Assembly (NCBI RefSeq): GCF_008386575.1
Contig: NZ_VUOA01000047.1
Location: 1-56,165, forward strand
Direction: 5' to 3'
Source of the DNA: Salinarimonas soli
Lineage (GTDB): Bacteria > Pseudomonadota > Alphaproteobacteria > Rhizobiales > Beijerinckiaceae
Length of the DNA: 56,165 nucleotides
Part shown: positions 34,924 to 44,422 of the stretch, piece after piece
Layout: each line of letters starts with the position of its first letter
Numbering within the stretch: position 1 is the first letter of the stretch
The notes under the pieces: generated by a model
Seen by the model: the letters and a program-made list of their open reading frames with translations, nothing else
Database searches by the model: none
Told to the model about the DNA's origin: nothing
Translations under genes and position numbers: made by a program

Positions 34924-36456
34924 CTACAGCGGAATGTTGTCGTGCTTCTTCCAGGGCGTCTCGCTCGTCTTCTCCCGCAGCATGGCGAGCCCGCGGGAGA
35001 GGCGGCGGCGGGTGGAGTGAGGCATGATCACCTCGTCGATATAACCCCGCTCGGCCGCCACGAAGGGCGACATGAAGCGGTCCTCGTATTCCTTGGTGCG
35101 CGCCGCGATCTTCTCCGGATCGCCGATGTCGGCACGGAAGATGATCTCCACCGCGCCCTTGGCGCCCATCACCGCGATCTGCGCGGTGGGCCACGCATAG
35201 TTGAGGTCGCCGCCGATGTGCTTCGACGCCATCACGTCGTAGGCCCCGCCGAAGGCCTTACGGGTGATCACGGTGAGGAGCGGCACCGTGGCCTCGCTAT
35301 AGGCAAAGAGCAGCTTCGCCCCGTGCTTGATGAGCCCGCCATATTCCTGCGCCGTGCCCGGCAGGAAGCCCGGCACGTCGACGAAGGTGACGATGGGGAT
35401 CTCGAAGGCGTCGCAGAAGCGCACGAAGCGCGCCGCTTTCCGCGAGGCGTCGGCATCGAGCACGCCGGCCAGCACCATGGGCTGGTTCGCCACCACGCCC
35501 ACCGTGCGGCCCTCGATCCGCGCGAAGCCCGTGACGATGTTCTTCGCGAAGCTCTCCTGGATCTCGAAGAAGTCGCCCTCGTCCACGACCTTCAGGATGA
35601 GCTCCTTCATGTCGTAGGGCTTGTTCGGGTTCTCGGGCACGAGCGTGTCGAGGGAGAGGTCGACCCGGGTGGGGTCGTCGTCGGAGGGGATCTCGGGCGT
35701 GCCCTCGCGGTTGTTCGCCGGCAGGAAGTCCATGAGGCGGCGGACCTGAAGCAGGCACTCCACGTCGTTGTCGAAGGCGCCGTCGGCCACCGACGACTTC
35801 ATGGTGTGGACCTTGGCGCCGCCGAGCTCCTCGGCGGTGACGGTCTCGTTGGTGACGGTCTTCACCACGTCGGGGCCCGTCACGAACATGTAGCTCGTGT
35901 CGCGCACCATGAAGATGAAGTCCGTCATGGCCGGCGAGTAGACGTCGCCGCCCGCGCAAGGGCCCATGATGACGGAGATCTGCGGGACGACGCCCGAGGC
36001 GACCACGTTGCGGCGGAACACCTCGCCATAGCCGCCGAGCGCCGCCACGCCCTCTTGGATGCGCGCCCCGCCCGCGTCGAACAGGCCGATGATCGGCGCG
36101 CGGGCTTTCAGCGCCATGTCCTGGAGCTTCGTGATCTTCTGGGCGTGCGCCTCCGACAGCGAGCCGCCGAACACCGTGAAGTCCTTGGAGAAGACGAAGA
36201 CCTTGCGGCCGTTGATCGTGCCCCACCCCGTCACGACGCCGTCGCCGGGGACCCGCTGCTCCGCCATGCCGAAATCGGTGCAGCGGTGCTGCACGAACAT
36301 GTCGAACTCCTCGAAGGAGCCCGAGTCGAGGAGAAGCTCGATGCGCTCCCGGGCCGTGAGCTTGCCGCGCCGGTGCTGCGCGGCGATCCGCGCCTCGCCG
36401 CCGCCAAGGCGAGCGCCCGCGCGCCGCTCCTCGAGCCTGTCCAGCATGTCCTTCAT
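34924..36456 (-). CDS. pccB: Propionyl-CoA (acyl-CoA) carboxylase beta subunit
   Basis: A 510-residue carboxyltransferase subunit with biotin-dependent activity that converts propionyl-CoA to (S)-methylmalonyl-CoA together with a PccA biotin carboxylase/carrier. It acts in the cytoplasm in propionate, odd-chain and branched amino-acid breakdown and in ethylmalonyl-CoA routes. The N-terminal crotonase half has [20 protein letters not shown] and [20 protein letters not shown]. The C-terminal half has [20 protein letters not shown] and [19 protein letters not shown], all standard for PccB. Length is normal. No pccA is in the window. The atp12 and HAD genes upstream lie on the same strand, an arrangement I recall from other alphaproteobacteria. 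Confidence 0.96.
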   Translation of the reverse strand: MKDMLDRLEERRAGARLGGGEARIAAQHRRGKLTARERIELLLDSGSFEEFDMFVQHRCTDFGMAEQRVPGDGVVTGWGTINGRKVFVFSKDFTVFGGSLSEAHAQKITKLQDMALKARAPIIGLFDAGGARIQEGVAALGGYGEVFRRNVVASGVVPQISVIMGPCAGGDVYSPAMTDFIFMVRDTSYMFVTGPDVVKTVTNETVTAEELGGAKVHTMKSSVADGAFDNDVECLLQVRRLMDFLPANNREGTPEIPSDDDPTRVDLSLDTLVPENPNKPYDMKELILKVVDEGDFFEIQESFAKNIVTGFARIEGRTVGVVANQPMVLAGVLDADASRKAARFVRFCDAFEIPIVTFVDVPGFLPGTAQEYGGLIKHGAKLLFAYSEATVPLLTVITRKAFGGAYDVMASKHIGGDLNYAWPTAQIAVMGAKGAVEIIFRADIGDPEKIAARTKEYEDRFMSPFVAAERGYIDEVIMPHSTRRRLSRGLAMLREKTSETPWKKHDNIPL

Positions 36457-36562
36457 GGTCGCGTGCCCGTATCCCTGGTGTGGTCGACCGCGACGCTTAG
36501 CACGGGGCTTCGGGTGCGCAAATCATCGCTCGCGCACGCGGATCTTGGGTCGGGCGCCCGGG

Positions 36563-37360
36563 TCAGGCCTCCGGCCCGGCAAGCTCGTAGGTGCGCGCGG
36601 CGGCGAGGAAATCGGCGTAGCGGGCCTCCCGGCGGGCCATGGCCTGCGCGTCCTTGCCCCACACGCTCTCCTGGTAGAGCTCGTCCGCGTGAGCCGCGTC
36701 CCAGGCCGCCTGCGGGTCGAGGCGGCCGAGCGCCAGCGCGATCGCGATCAGCACCGAGCCGGTCAGCGTGGTCATCACGTGCAGGCCAGCGAGGCGGAAC
36801 GCGGACGGCTCGCGCTCGATCCAGGCCCGCACGGCCGCCGTGGCGCTCTCGGGCTGCTCCACGAAGGTGACGCCCTGCGAGAGCACGAACTGCGCCCCGA
36901 CACCATCACGCAACGCCGCAAGGATCGGGTCCCAGGCGCCCGCCTGTTCCGCGACCAGCCGCTCGGGCTCGCCCGCCCGGTAGCAGACGAGATCGCTGCC
37001 GGCATATTTGACGAGATCGTCGATCACCGCCTCGCGCTGGTCGGCCACCCCGTCGATCGCCGAGTTGGCGAGGCGCGTGAGAGGCATGGTGGCGGGGTCG
37101 ATGCTCGGACCCTGCGCCTGCCATTCCGCCGCGACCGCCTCGCCGAGCGCACGGGTCGGGAAGCTCAAGGGCTTGCGCGCCGGCGTGCGGGCCGGGCGCC
37201 CGTCGAGGGTCAGCACGAAGCCCCCCTCCTCCGGGGTCACGGCAGCGGTCTCGTAGAAGCGCTTGGGCAGCGAGGCCCGCGCGCCTTGCCGGGCGGACTT
37301 GGTCGGGTCGACGGGCTCGGGCTCGTCGCCGAACCAGCCCGGAGAGGATGTGTCGCTCAT
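36563..37360 (-). CDS. ATP12-family F1-ATPase assembly chaperone
   Basis: A 265-residue protein of the ATP12 family, chaperones that bind the F1 alpha subunit during ATP synthase assembly in mitochondria and alphaproteobacteria. The hallmarks are FYETAAVTPEEGGFVLTLDG, RPARTPARKPLSFPTRALGE, the AEWQAQG segment and the C-terminal LTGSVLIAIALALGRLDPQA with a downstream ADELYQESVWGKDAQA. The length is typical. It is cytoplasmic. It begins 39 bases after the HAD gene, probably in one transcript with it and possibly with pccB (106-base gap). Confidence 0.94.
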   Translation of the reverse strand: MSDTSSPGWFGDEPEPVDPTKSARQGARASLPKRFYETAAVTPEEGGFVLTLDGRPARTPARKPLSFPTRALGEAVAAEWQAQGPSIDPATMPLTRLANSAIDGVADQREAVIDDLVKYAGSDLVCYRAGEPERLVAEQAGAWDPILAALRDGVGAQFVLSQGVTFVEQPESATAAVRAWIEREPSAFRLAGLHVMTTLTGSVLIAIALALGRLDPQAAWDAAHADELYQESVWGKDAQAMARREARYADFLAAARTYELAGPEA

Positions 37361-37399
37361 AGGGGAAAGGTAGGTGGCGCTGGCCAGCCTGCAAGCGGC

Positions 37400-38065
37400 T
37401 CAAGGGGCGAGAAGGCCCTCTCCGGCAAGCCAGGCGAGCACCTCGTCGAAGGACCCGGCGACCGCCTCCGCGCCGCTCGCCCGCAGGCGCTCGGGGGTGT
37501 GATAACCCCAGGCGACACCGAGGGCCCGCGTTCCGGCGGCCCGAGCCATGGCCATGTCGTAGATCGAGTCGCCGATCATCACGGCGGAGGCGGGCGGCAC
37601 GGAGATCTCGGCGAGGGCGCGCTCGATCATGCCGGGATGCGGCTTCGAGGGCGCGTCGTCGGCGGTCTGGACCGTCGCGAAGAGACCGACCCAGCCGAAG
37701 CGCTCCAGGAGCGCCGCCACGCCGCGACGGCTCTTGCCCGTGGCGATCCCGAGCCGGACGCCGGGCGTGCCCGACAGGCGTCGCAAAGCCGCATCGGCGC
37801 CGGGGAAAAGGGGCTCGGCCCGCGCCGGATCCGCCCGCAGGCTCTTGAAGGCGTCCCGGTAGGCCTGCTCGAGCGGCGCGACGGGACCATCGGGGCCGAC
37901 GAGCGCCGTAAACGTTTCCGGCAGGGAGAGGCCGACGAGCTCCAGGAGCCGGCCCCGCTCGGGGCATGGCAGCCCGAGGGACGCGAAGGCGCGCCCGTGC
38001 GCGGCCGCGATCATGTCCTGGCTGTCCACCAGGGTGCCGTCGACGTCGAAGAGGATCAGGGGCAA
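37400..38065 (-). CDS. HAD-family phosphatase, phosphoglycolate-phosphatase-like
   Basis: A 221-residue haloacid-dehalogenase superfamily hydrolase. Motif I is LILFDVDGTLVDS, with D7 as nucleophile and D9 as acid/base. A helical cap follows (QDMIAAAHGRAFASLGL); motif II is LGIATGKSRRG, motif III KPHPGMIERAL and motif IV AVMIGDSIYDMAMARAAG. It resembles the phosphoglycolate-phosphatase/beta-phosphoglucomutase group (Gph-like). The exact phosphoester substrate is not decided by sequence. It is first in the HAD-atp12-pccB series. Confidence 0.93.
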   Translation of the reverse strand: MPLILFDVDGTLVDSQDMIAAAHGRAFASLGLPCPERGRLLELVGLSLPETFTALVGPDGPVAPLEQAYRDAFKSLRADPARAEPLFPGADAALRRLSGTPGVRLGIATGKSRRGVAALLERFGWVGLFATVQTADDAPSKPHPGMIERALAEISVPPASAVMIGDSIYDMAMARAAGTRALGVAWGYHTPERLRASGAEAVAGSFDEVLAWLAGEGLLAP

Positions 38066-38123
38066 GGGCGGGCTCCGGGCAGGTGCCCGTCCTTACGCGA
38101 TTCGTTAAGCGTCGCGCCGTGCC

Positions 38124-38597
38124 TCAGGCGAGCCAGAGCAGCGCGAGCGGGGCGGCCGTGAGGGCGATCCCGAGAGCGCCCATGGCGAGCGGTGCGGCCA
38201 TGCGGCTTCGCGCCACGATGCCCCGGATGCGCTTGGCTGCGATCTCCGACTGGATCGCGCGGCCGTTCATGCAGGAGCACAGGAGCCGGTGGGCCTGCCC
38301 GTCGGAGAGGCCGAAGAACAGGCGGGCCTCGCCGAGCGTGTCGCCCGCGAGCCCCTCCTCCCGCAGGACTGGATCCTGGAAGGCGACCGTCAGGGGCGAG
38401 TTGTCGGCGCGCATGAGCGGGCGCTCGTCGCGCGGCACGAACTCCATCTCCTCGAGGGTCTTCAGGCGCCGGCCCGGGTCGCGCTCCAGAACCTCGGCCC
38501 AACGCTCCAGCCGCTCGTGGCGGCTCATGGCGACCCGGACAGGGGCATCGCCGATCTCGGCCATACGACGTAGCTCGTCGAGATGCGTGTGCTTCAT
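38124..38597 (-). CDS. Hypothetical protein with C-terminal hydrophobic anchor
   Basis: A 157-residue protein of no family I can name. It begins MKHTHLDELRRMAEIGDAPV, is largely hydrophilic and helical, contains LFFGLSDGQAHRLLCSCMNG with two cysteines, and ends in a hydrophobic stretch from AAPLAMGALG to the terminal LWLA, possibly a tail anchor. The frame is supported over a longer competing antisense frame by its composition. AGGATG precedes the ATG. It lies 58 bases upstream of the HAD gene and may be its operon leader. Confidence 0.65.
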   Translation of the reverse strand: MKHTHLDELRRMAEIGDAPVRVAMSRHERLERWAEVLERDPGRRLKTLEEMEFVPRDERPLMRADNSPLTVAFQDPVLREEGLAGDTLGEARLFFGLSDGQAHRLLCSCMNGRAIQSEIAAKRIRGIVARSRMAAPLAMGALGIALTAAPLALLWLA

Positions 38598-38778
38598 CGG
38601 GCATCCTCCAATGGGCCCGAACCCGGCGGCGGACAGCCGGCAGGCTGCAACCCTTTCTTCAGGCTGCGCCGACTCGGCGGCGGAAAGATGTCGATGAAAA
38701 GCGGGGACTCGTCCGACAATTCACGCTTTCGTAAGCAGGCTCCGCGATGGTCGGCTCACCCAACGGAAGGGAAGCGTT

Positions 38779-39225
38779 ATGGACCTCGTGCAACTCGTTT
38801 ACTATAGCCGCAATCTGCTCGCCGACGACGACAAAGGCCAACTCAAGCTCCTGCGCGAGATCCTGTCCATCGCCCGCCAGAAGAACGTCGAACGCGACGT
38901 GACGGGCTACCTCATCTTCGACAAGCACTGGTTCATCCAGATCCTGGAAGGCGACCGGGCCCACGTCCGCGCCACCTACGAGCGGATCGCGCGCGATCCG
39001 CGCCACACGCAGGTGACCCTTCTCGACACGAAGCCGGTCCGCCAGCGTACCTTCTCCCAGTGGTCCATGGGCGGCGCCATGCGCAACCTCGACCAGCAGG
39101 AGGTCTTCCTCGCCCACGGCATCGCCGGCCAGATCGACCCGACGAAGCTCAATGCCGCCAAGATCGTGGCCGTCGCGAGCGACCTCGCCGCGCTGAGCGG
39201 CGGCCGGGCGTCCCAGGCCGCCTGA
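38779..39225 (+). CDS. BLUF-domain blue-light sensor
   Basis: A 148-residue protein made almost entirely of one BLUF (FAD-binding blue-light) domain. Residues essential in AppA/BlrB are present: the flavin-contacting tyrosine in QLVYYSRN, asparagine in ARQKNVERDVTG, glutamine in WFIQILEGD and the C-terminal FSQWSMG tryptophan/methionine pair. About 45 residues follow that could be capping helices. There is no attached output domain, so it probably acts by protein contact, as short BLUF proteins do. GAAGGGAAG precedes the ATG. It converges on rplQ and shares a terminator with it. Confidence 0.93.
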   Translation: MDLVQLVYYSRNLLADDDKGQLKLLREILSIARQKNVERDVTGYLIFDKHWFIQILEGDRAHVRATYERIARDPRHTQVTLLDTKPVRQRTFSQWSMGGAMRNLDQQEVFLAHGIAGQIDPTKLNAAKIVAVASDLAALSGGRASQAA

Positions 39226-39253
39226 ACCGGCTGCGAAGGGCTCCGAAAACGAA

Positions 39254-39277
39254 AAGGGCGGCCGCGAGGCCGCCCTT
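39254..39277. terminator. Bidirectional terminator between the BLUF gene and rplQ
   Basis: AAGGGCGGCC and its perfect complement form a 10-bp stem with a GCGA loop. In the minus direction the stem is followed by TTTTCGTTTTC, and in the plus direction by CTTCTTG. It can end both the BLUF transcript and the alpha operon. Confidence 0.9.
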
Positions 39278-39302
39278 CTTGCATTCAGTGGTCCGTGGCG
39301 AC

Positions 39303-39722
39303 TTAAGCCGCCTCGGCCTCTTCGGTGTTCATGGTCGGCCCGGAGTCCTGGCCGCGAGCATCGACGTCACGGTCGACGAACTCGATCACGGCCATGGCGG
39401 CGTTGTCGCCGTAGCGGAAGCCCGCCTTGAGGACGCGGCAATAACCGCCCGGGCGGCCGGCGTAGCGCGGGCCCAGCACCTCGAACAGCTTCTTGACCAT
39501 GCCCTCGTCGCGCAGGCGGCTCATGGCGATGCGGCGGGCGTGCAGGTCGCCGCGCTTGCCGAGCGTGATGAGCTTCTCGACGACCGGACGCAGGTCCTTG
39601 GCCTTCGGCAGCGTGGTGACGATCTGCTCGTGCTTGATCAGGGCCGCCGCCATGTTGGCGAACATGGCCTGACGGTGCTCGACCGAGCGGTTGAAACGGC
39701 GACCGCGAAATCCGTGACGCAT
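39303..39722 (-). CDS. rplQ: 50S ribosomal protein L17
   Basis: A 139-residue L17, a large-subunit protein near the exit-tunnel side. It begins [20 protein letters not shown], includes [20 protein letters not shown], and has the usual short acidic alphaproteobacterial tail (MNTEEAEAA). It is the last gene of the alpha operon, 91 bases after rpoA, and is followed by the bidirectional terminator. Confidence 0.98.
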   Translation of the reverse strand: MRHGFRGRRFNRSVEHRQAMFANMAAALIKHEQIVTTLPKAKDLRPVVEKLITLGKRGDLHARRIAMSRLRDEGMVKKLFEVLGPRYAGRPGGYCRVLKAGFRYGDNAAMAVIEFVDRDVDARGQDSGPTMNTEEAEAA

Positions 39723-39813
39723 GGCTCTTCTCCGGGTGTGTTATGCGGCCGCCGTGCCACGGTACGGCCGCTTCCTTGATGTGGGCCCCGCGCCCAGGGG
39801 CGCGGGATCCGGC

Positions 39814-40836
<1,023 letters not shown>

Positions 40837-40901
40837 ACCTCTCAGGGTATGCGAATGGGGGCGGGCCCGGTGGCACCGCCCCCCGCCTTATGCGGATAGC
40901 G

Positions 40902-41291
40902 TCAGACGCGGCGGCGCTTGCGCGGGCGCGTGCCGTTGTGCGGGATCGGCGTCACGTCGCGGATCGAGGTCACGGTGAAGCCCGACGCCTGAAGGGCGCG
41001 CAGGGCCGACTCGCGGCCCGAGCCGGGGCCGGAGACCTCGACCTCGAGGGTGCGCATGCCGTGCTCGGAGGCCTTGCGGGCTGCGTCCTCGGCCGCGACC
41101 TGGGCGGCGTAGGGGGTCGACTTGCGCGAGCCCTTGAAGCCCATGGCGCCCGACGACGACCAGGAGATCGTGTTGCCCTGCGCGTCCGTGATGGTGATCA
41201 TCGTGTTGTTGAACGAGGCGTTCACGTGAGCGACGCCCGACACGATGTTCTTGCGTTCGCGGCGGCGAACGCGGGTGGCTTCCTTGGCCAT
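40902..41291 (-). CDS. rpsK: 30S ribosomal protein S11
   Basis: A 129-residue S11, a platform protein near the mRNA exit. Typical segments are [40 protein letters not shown] and the basic C-terminus [15 protein letters not shown]. It is separated from rpsM upstream by an unusually long 196 bases that hold two palindromic elements. Confidence 0.98.
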   Translation of the reverse strand: MAKEATRVRRRERKNIVSGVAHVNASFNNTMITITDAQGNTISWSSSGAMGFKGSRKSTPYAAQVAAEDAARKASEHGMRTLEVEVSGPGSGRESALRALQASGFTVTSIRDVTPIPHNGTRPRKRRRV

Positions 41292-41382
41292 TCCTTAGGA
41301 TCCTTCAAGCGCGCCCGTGATGCCAGGCGCTGGGGATGGATGAGGTGATCGCGGCCGGGTCGCCGGCCGCCGTCTTTCAGAT

Positions 41383-41460
41383 GTCATGGCCGGGCTTGAC
41401 CCGGACATCCAGGCGCCGAGGCGCTGGGTCCCGGGTCTCGCTGCGCTCGCCCGGGATGAC
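41383..41460. repeat. Interspersed palindromic repeat inside the alpha operon
   Basis: A 78-base element bounded by GTCAT and ATGAC. The ends read GTCATGGCCGGGCTTGACCC and, on the other strand, GTCATCCCGGGCGAGCGCAG; GCGCCGAGGCGC forms an inner hairpin. It resembles REP-type elements I recall from alphaproteobacterial intergenic regions. It sits between rpsM and rpsK. Confidence 0.7.
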
Positions 41461-41486
41461 CTTTCGCGGCCTTAAGGCCGCCAAAG
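41461..41486 (-). terminator. Palindromic hairpin immediately after rpsM
   Basis: GCGGCCTTAAGGCCGC (41466-41481) is a perfect 16-bp palindrome, extended by CTTT/AAAG arms after one mismatch. It starts two bases beyond the rpsM stop codon. There is no T-run, so it more likely stabilises or attenuates the message than ends it. Confidence 0.6.
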
Positions 41487-41487
41487 G

Positions 41488-41856
41488 TCACTTCTTCTTG
41501 CCGGCGATCGGCTTGGCCTTGCCCTTGCGGGTGCGGGCGTTCGTGTGGGTGCGCTGACCGCGGACCGGGAGGCCGCGACGGTGGCGCAGGCCGCGATAGA
41601 CGCCCAGGTCCATCAGGCGCTTGATGTTCATCGAGACCTCGCGGCGCAGGTCGCCCTCGACGAGGTAGTCGCGGTCGATCGTCTCGCGGATCTGCAGGAC
41701 CTCGGCGTCGGTGAGCTCGTTCACGCGGCGCTCGGCCGGGATGCCGACCTTCTCGCAGATCTCGGCGGCCTTCTTGGCGCCGAGACCGTGGATGTACTGG
41801 AGCGCGATGATGGTGCGCTTGTTGGTCGGGATATTGACGCCTGCGATACGGGCCAT
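41488..41856 (-). CDS. rpsM: 30S ribosomal protein S13
   Basis: A 122-residue S13, which contacts the large subunit and the P-site tRNA from the head of the small subunit. It begins [20 protein letters not shown], has the helix-two-turn-helix [20 protein letters not shown] and the tail [17 protein letters not shown]. The ATG at 41856 is the conserved start; the in-frame extension to 41952 is not conserved. It is first in the alpha operon, behind a probable promoter. rpmJ, often beside it in other bacteria, is absent here, as I would expect in alphaproteobacteria. Confidence 0.97.
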   Translation of the reverse strand: MARIAGVNIPTNKRTIIALQYIHGLGAKKAAEICEKVGIPAERRVNELTDAEVLQIRETIDRDYLVEGDLRREVSMNIKRLMDLGVYRGLRHRRGLPVRGQRTHTNARTRKGKAKPIAGKKK

Positions 41857-42008
41857 GAGCCGTCTCCATCTGGCTCGACGCGGCGGCGCCGAGCGGGTTT
41901 TCGTCCGCACGTCCGGTGGAGGCCGGCCCCTGGGCGGACAACAAGCAAACAACCCCGGACGGTCTCTCGCGAGGCCGACCAGGGATGACCGTGTTGAGCG
42001 GAATGGGG

Positions 42009-42037
42009 GTGCTAGCGGATAAAGCCACCCCCGTCAA
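42009..42037 (-). promoter_or_regulatory. Probable alpha-operon promoter (rpsM-rpsK-rpoA-rplQ)
   Basis: On the minus strand TTGACG (42032-42037) and TAGCAC (42009-42014) are 17 bases apart. This is a good -35 with a moderate -10, about 150 bases before rpsM and just beyond the end of the MFS gene. It would allow rpsM onward to be read independently of the inserted dapD/MFS pair. Confidence 0.5.
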
Positions 42038-42076
42038 CCCCGCCCTGCCCTCTCCGGCATGCCGGGTGCCGGATGG

Positions 42077-43318
42077 TCAGGGGGCCGGCTCCGGCCCGCC
42101 CCGGCGAGTCGACCGATGAGCCGCCCAGGCGCATGCGGCTCCCGCGACGAGCGCGCCGGCCGCCAGATGGCTTGCGAGGGTGAACTCCCCCGTCACGTCC
42201 GCGATCAGGCCGGCGACGGGGGGCGCGAGGGCCGAGCCGAGCCCGAACAGGGCCGTCATCAAGGCGAGCGCCTGGCGCGCCGCGGCGGGATTGAACGCCC
42301 GAGCGCCTGCGATCCCGAGCGCCGTGATCCCGATGAACGTGGCGCCGAGCAGCGCCGCCGCGGCCAGGATTCCCGGCGCCCCGAAGGCCGGTGCGCTTGC
42401 TGCCACGCCCGCTGCCTCGACGACGAGGGCGAGCGCCATGGCCCTGAGGGTGCCCAAACGCCGGCCGAGCACGTTCCAGATCGCGACGGAGGGAATGGCG
42501 GCGAGCCCCACCGTCAGCCACACGGCGGGCTCGATGGCGCGAAGCGACGGCTCGCCGCGCACCAGCGTCATCAGGAAGGTGGCGGTGACGATGTAGCCCA
42601 GGCCGAACAGGAAGTAGGCCGCGAGGAGGAAGCCGAAGGGCCTCCCGATCGTGAGGCGTCCCCTGCCCTCCCGGACGGCTCCGACCCCCGGAGCCTCGGG
42701 CGGGACGAGGAGCGCCACCGCGGGCAGGACGACGAGCGAGAGCAGGCCGGCGGCCACCCAGAGCCCGCGCCAGTCGAAGCCGGCGTCCGAGGCGGCGCTG
42801 ACGGTGACGGACGAGACCGCGATCCCGACGCCGACGCCCGCGAAATGCACGGCCGAGAGCCCGGAGCGCCCCGCCTGCGCCAGCCGGTCGAGCACGAGGG
42901 CCGAGGCGAAGACGAGCGCGAAGGCGCTCGCCACGCCCGCCACAAAGCGCAGGGCCAGGAAGGTGCCGAGCGTGTCGCTCCCCGCCATGAGCAGCGTCGT
43001 CCCCGCGCTTCCCGCCAGCGCGCCAAGCAGCCACGCACGGCGCGAGCCCGGCAGGCGGGGCGCGGAGGCGGCGAGGGCTCCCGCCAGATAGCCCAGAACA
43101 TTCGCGGCGGCGATCAAGCCGCCCTGCGCGCCCGACAGGTCGAGCGCGGCCGCCATCGCGGGCAGGATCGGGGTATAGACGAAGCGCCCGATGCCCATGG
43201 CCGCCGCAAGCGCCAGCGCGCCGCCCAGGGCCAGCCCGACGGATCTCGCCGCATGGGCTCTGGGCGTATCGAGGGCGCCCAGGAGCGGGCCCTCGACGGC
43301 CGGAATGCCGTTCGCCAT
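42077..43318 (-). CDS. MFS transporter, YbfB/YjiJ family
   Basis: A 413-residue inner-membrane protein with about twelve hydrophobic segments. It begins near GLALGGALALAAAMGIGRFV and YTPILPAMAAALDLSGAQGG, the conserved GIGRFxYTPxLP motif of the YbfB/YjiJ group of the major facilitator superfamily. Substrates of this group are largely unknown; export of small metabolites or drugs is the usual guess. The start at 43318 lies two bases after the dapD stop, so the two are translationally linked. It sits in the middle of the ribosomal supercluster. Confidence 0.9.
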   Translation of the reverse strand: MANGIPAVEGPLLGALDTPRAHAARSVGLALGGALALAAAMGIGRFVYTPILPAMAAALDLSGAQGGLIAAANVLGYLAGALAASAPRLPGSRRAWLLGALAGSAGTTLLMAGSDTLGTFLALRFVAGVASAFALVFASALVLDRLAQAGRSGLSAVHFAGVGVGIAVSSVTVSAASDAGFDWRGLWVAAGLLSLVVLPAVALLVPPEAPGVGAVREGRGRLTIGRPFGFLLAAYFLFGLGYIVTATFLMTLVRGEPSLRAIEPAVWLTVGLAAIPSVAIWNVLGRRLGTLRAMALALVVEAAGVAASAPAFGAPGILAAAALLGATFIGITALGIAGARAFNPAAARQALALMTALFGLGSALAPPVAGLIADVTGEFTLASHLAAGALVAGAACAWAAHRSTRRGGPEPAP

Positions 43319-43320
43319 CG

Positions 43321-44190
43321 TCACACCCGGAACAGGTCGTTGACCCGAGCCTTCTCCCGGGTCCTCGCGTCGACGCGCTTGATGATCACGGCGCAATGGA
43401 GGAAGGGCCCGGGAGACCCGTCGGGCATGGGGCCGGACGGGAGGGAGCCCGGCACGACGACGGAGTACGGGGGCACCTCGCCCTGGTGGATCTCGCCCGT
43501 GGTGCGGTCGACGATCTTCGTCGAGCCCGACAGCGCCGTACCGGCCGCCAGGACCGAACCCTCGCCGACGATCACGCCCTCGACCACGCTGCACCGGGCG
43601 CCGATGAAGCACTCATCCTCGATGATCACGGGACGAACCTGGGCCGGCTCGATGACGCCGCCGATCGTCGCTCCGGCGGAGACGTGGACGTTGCGGCCGA
43701 TCTGGGCGCACGAGCCCACGGTGGCCCAGGAGTCGATCATAGTTCCTTCGTCCACACGGGCCCCCCAGCTCACGAAGCAGGGCATCAGCACCACGTTGCG
43801 GCCGATGAAGGCGCTATGGCGCACCACCGCGTGAGGCAGCGCGCGAAAGCCCGCGGCCCGGAACTCGGCCTCGCCCCAATTGCGGAATTTCGGCGGCTCC
43901 TTGTCCCACCAATATGATCCGCCCGGCCCGCCCTCGACGAGCTCGTACTCGCCGATGTGAGCTGCGACCATCAGGGCGTTGATGAGCCAGCGGTTGACCT
44001 GCCATTCGCCGTCGATTTTCTCGGCGGCCCGGAGCGTTCCGGCGTCGAGCCCGGCGAGGGCCTCGTGCACGGCCTCGGCAAGCGGCCCCTGATGGCCAGC
44101 CTGCAAGGCGCCGAGATCCCCAAAAGCGTCCTCGATGATCTGAGCAATATGCGAGATGCGCACTGGCGCGCGTGAAACGTGCATGTTCAT
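43321..44190 (-). CDS. dapD: Tetrahydrodipicolinate N-succinyltransferase
   Basis: A 289-residue enzyme of the succinylase branch of lysine and diaminopimelate synthesis. It transfers succinyl from succinyl-CoA to 2,3,4,5-tetrahydropyridine-2,6-dicarboxylate in the cytoplasm. The C-terminal left-handed beta-helix has hexapeptide repeats such as [20 protein letters not shown] and GCVIVGEG-like turns. DapD-specific [39 protein letters not shown] and [14 protein letters not shown] are present. AAAGGGGG precedes the ATG. A strong terminator upstream (44337-44369) isolates it from adk, so it needs its own promoter in 44191-44336. Confidence 0.97.
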   Translation of the reverse strand: MNMHVSRAPVRISHIAQIIEDAFGDLGALQAGHQGPLAEAVHEALAGLDAGTLRAAEKIDGEWQVNRWLINALMVAAHIGEYELVEGGPGGSYWWDKEPPKFRNWGEAEFRAAGFRALPHAVVRHSAFIGRNVVLMPCFVSWGARVDEGTMIDSWATVGSCAQIGRNVHVSAGATIGGVIEPAQVRPVIIEDECFIGARCSVVEGVIVGEGSVLAAGTALSGSTKIVDRTTGEIHQGEVPPYSVVVPGSLPSGPMPDGSPGPFLHCAVIIKRVDARTREKARVNDLFRV

Positions 44191-44336
44191 TGAAATGCCC
44201 CCTTTCTCATTAAGGGAGCCTTAGCAATGACCGGCGCGATTGTCAGTAGTGACGCAACGACAACTACACCAAAAAAGATGCACTAGTGTTAACGGTGCGG
44301 AAGGGTGCCACGAGCCCCTCTCCTGTGTCTGAATAC

Positions 44337-44369
44337 GAAAACGCGGGCCCGATCGGGACCCGCGTTTTC
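44337..44369 (-). terminator. Terminator after adk, end of the S10-spc unit
   Basis: GAAAACGCGGG and its exact complement CCCGCGTTTTC form an 11-bp stem around CCCGATCGGGA, which can itself fold. The stem ends in a T4 run in both directions. It lies 53 bases after the adk stop and 146 before the dapD start, so it separates the spc genes from dapD. Confidence 0.9.
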
Positions 44370-44422
44370 AATGCAAAGTGTCAAATCAGGGACCGTACCC
44401 GGGCACGTCGCCGGGAACGACG

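Noticed and set aside
34654-36870. A 738-codon plus-strand open frame opposite pccB
   Set aside because: It is a mirror of the strongly conserved pccB gene, histidine/arginine-rich, and crosses the repeat pair; no motif is recognisable.
36457-38597. Search for pccA or other methylmalonyl-CoA pathway genes beside pccB
   Set aside because: The neighbours are clearly atp12, a HAD phosphatase and an unknown small protein; no biotin carboxylase motif is present.
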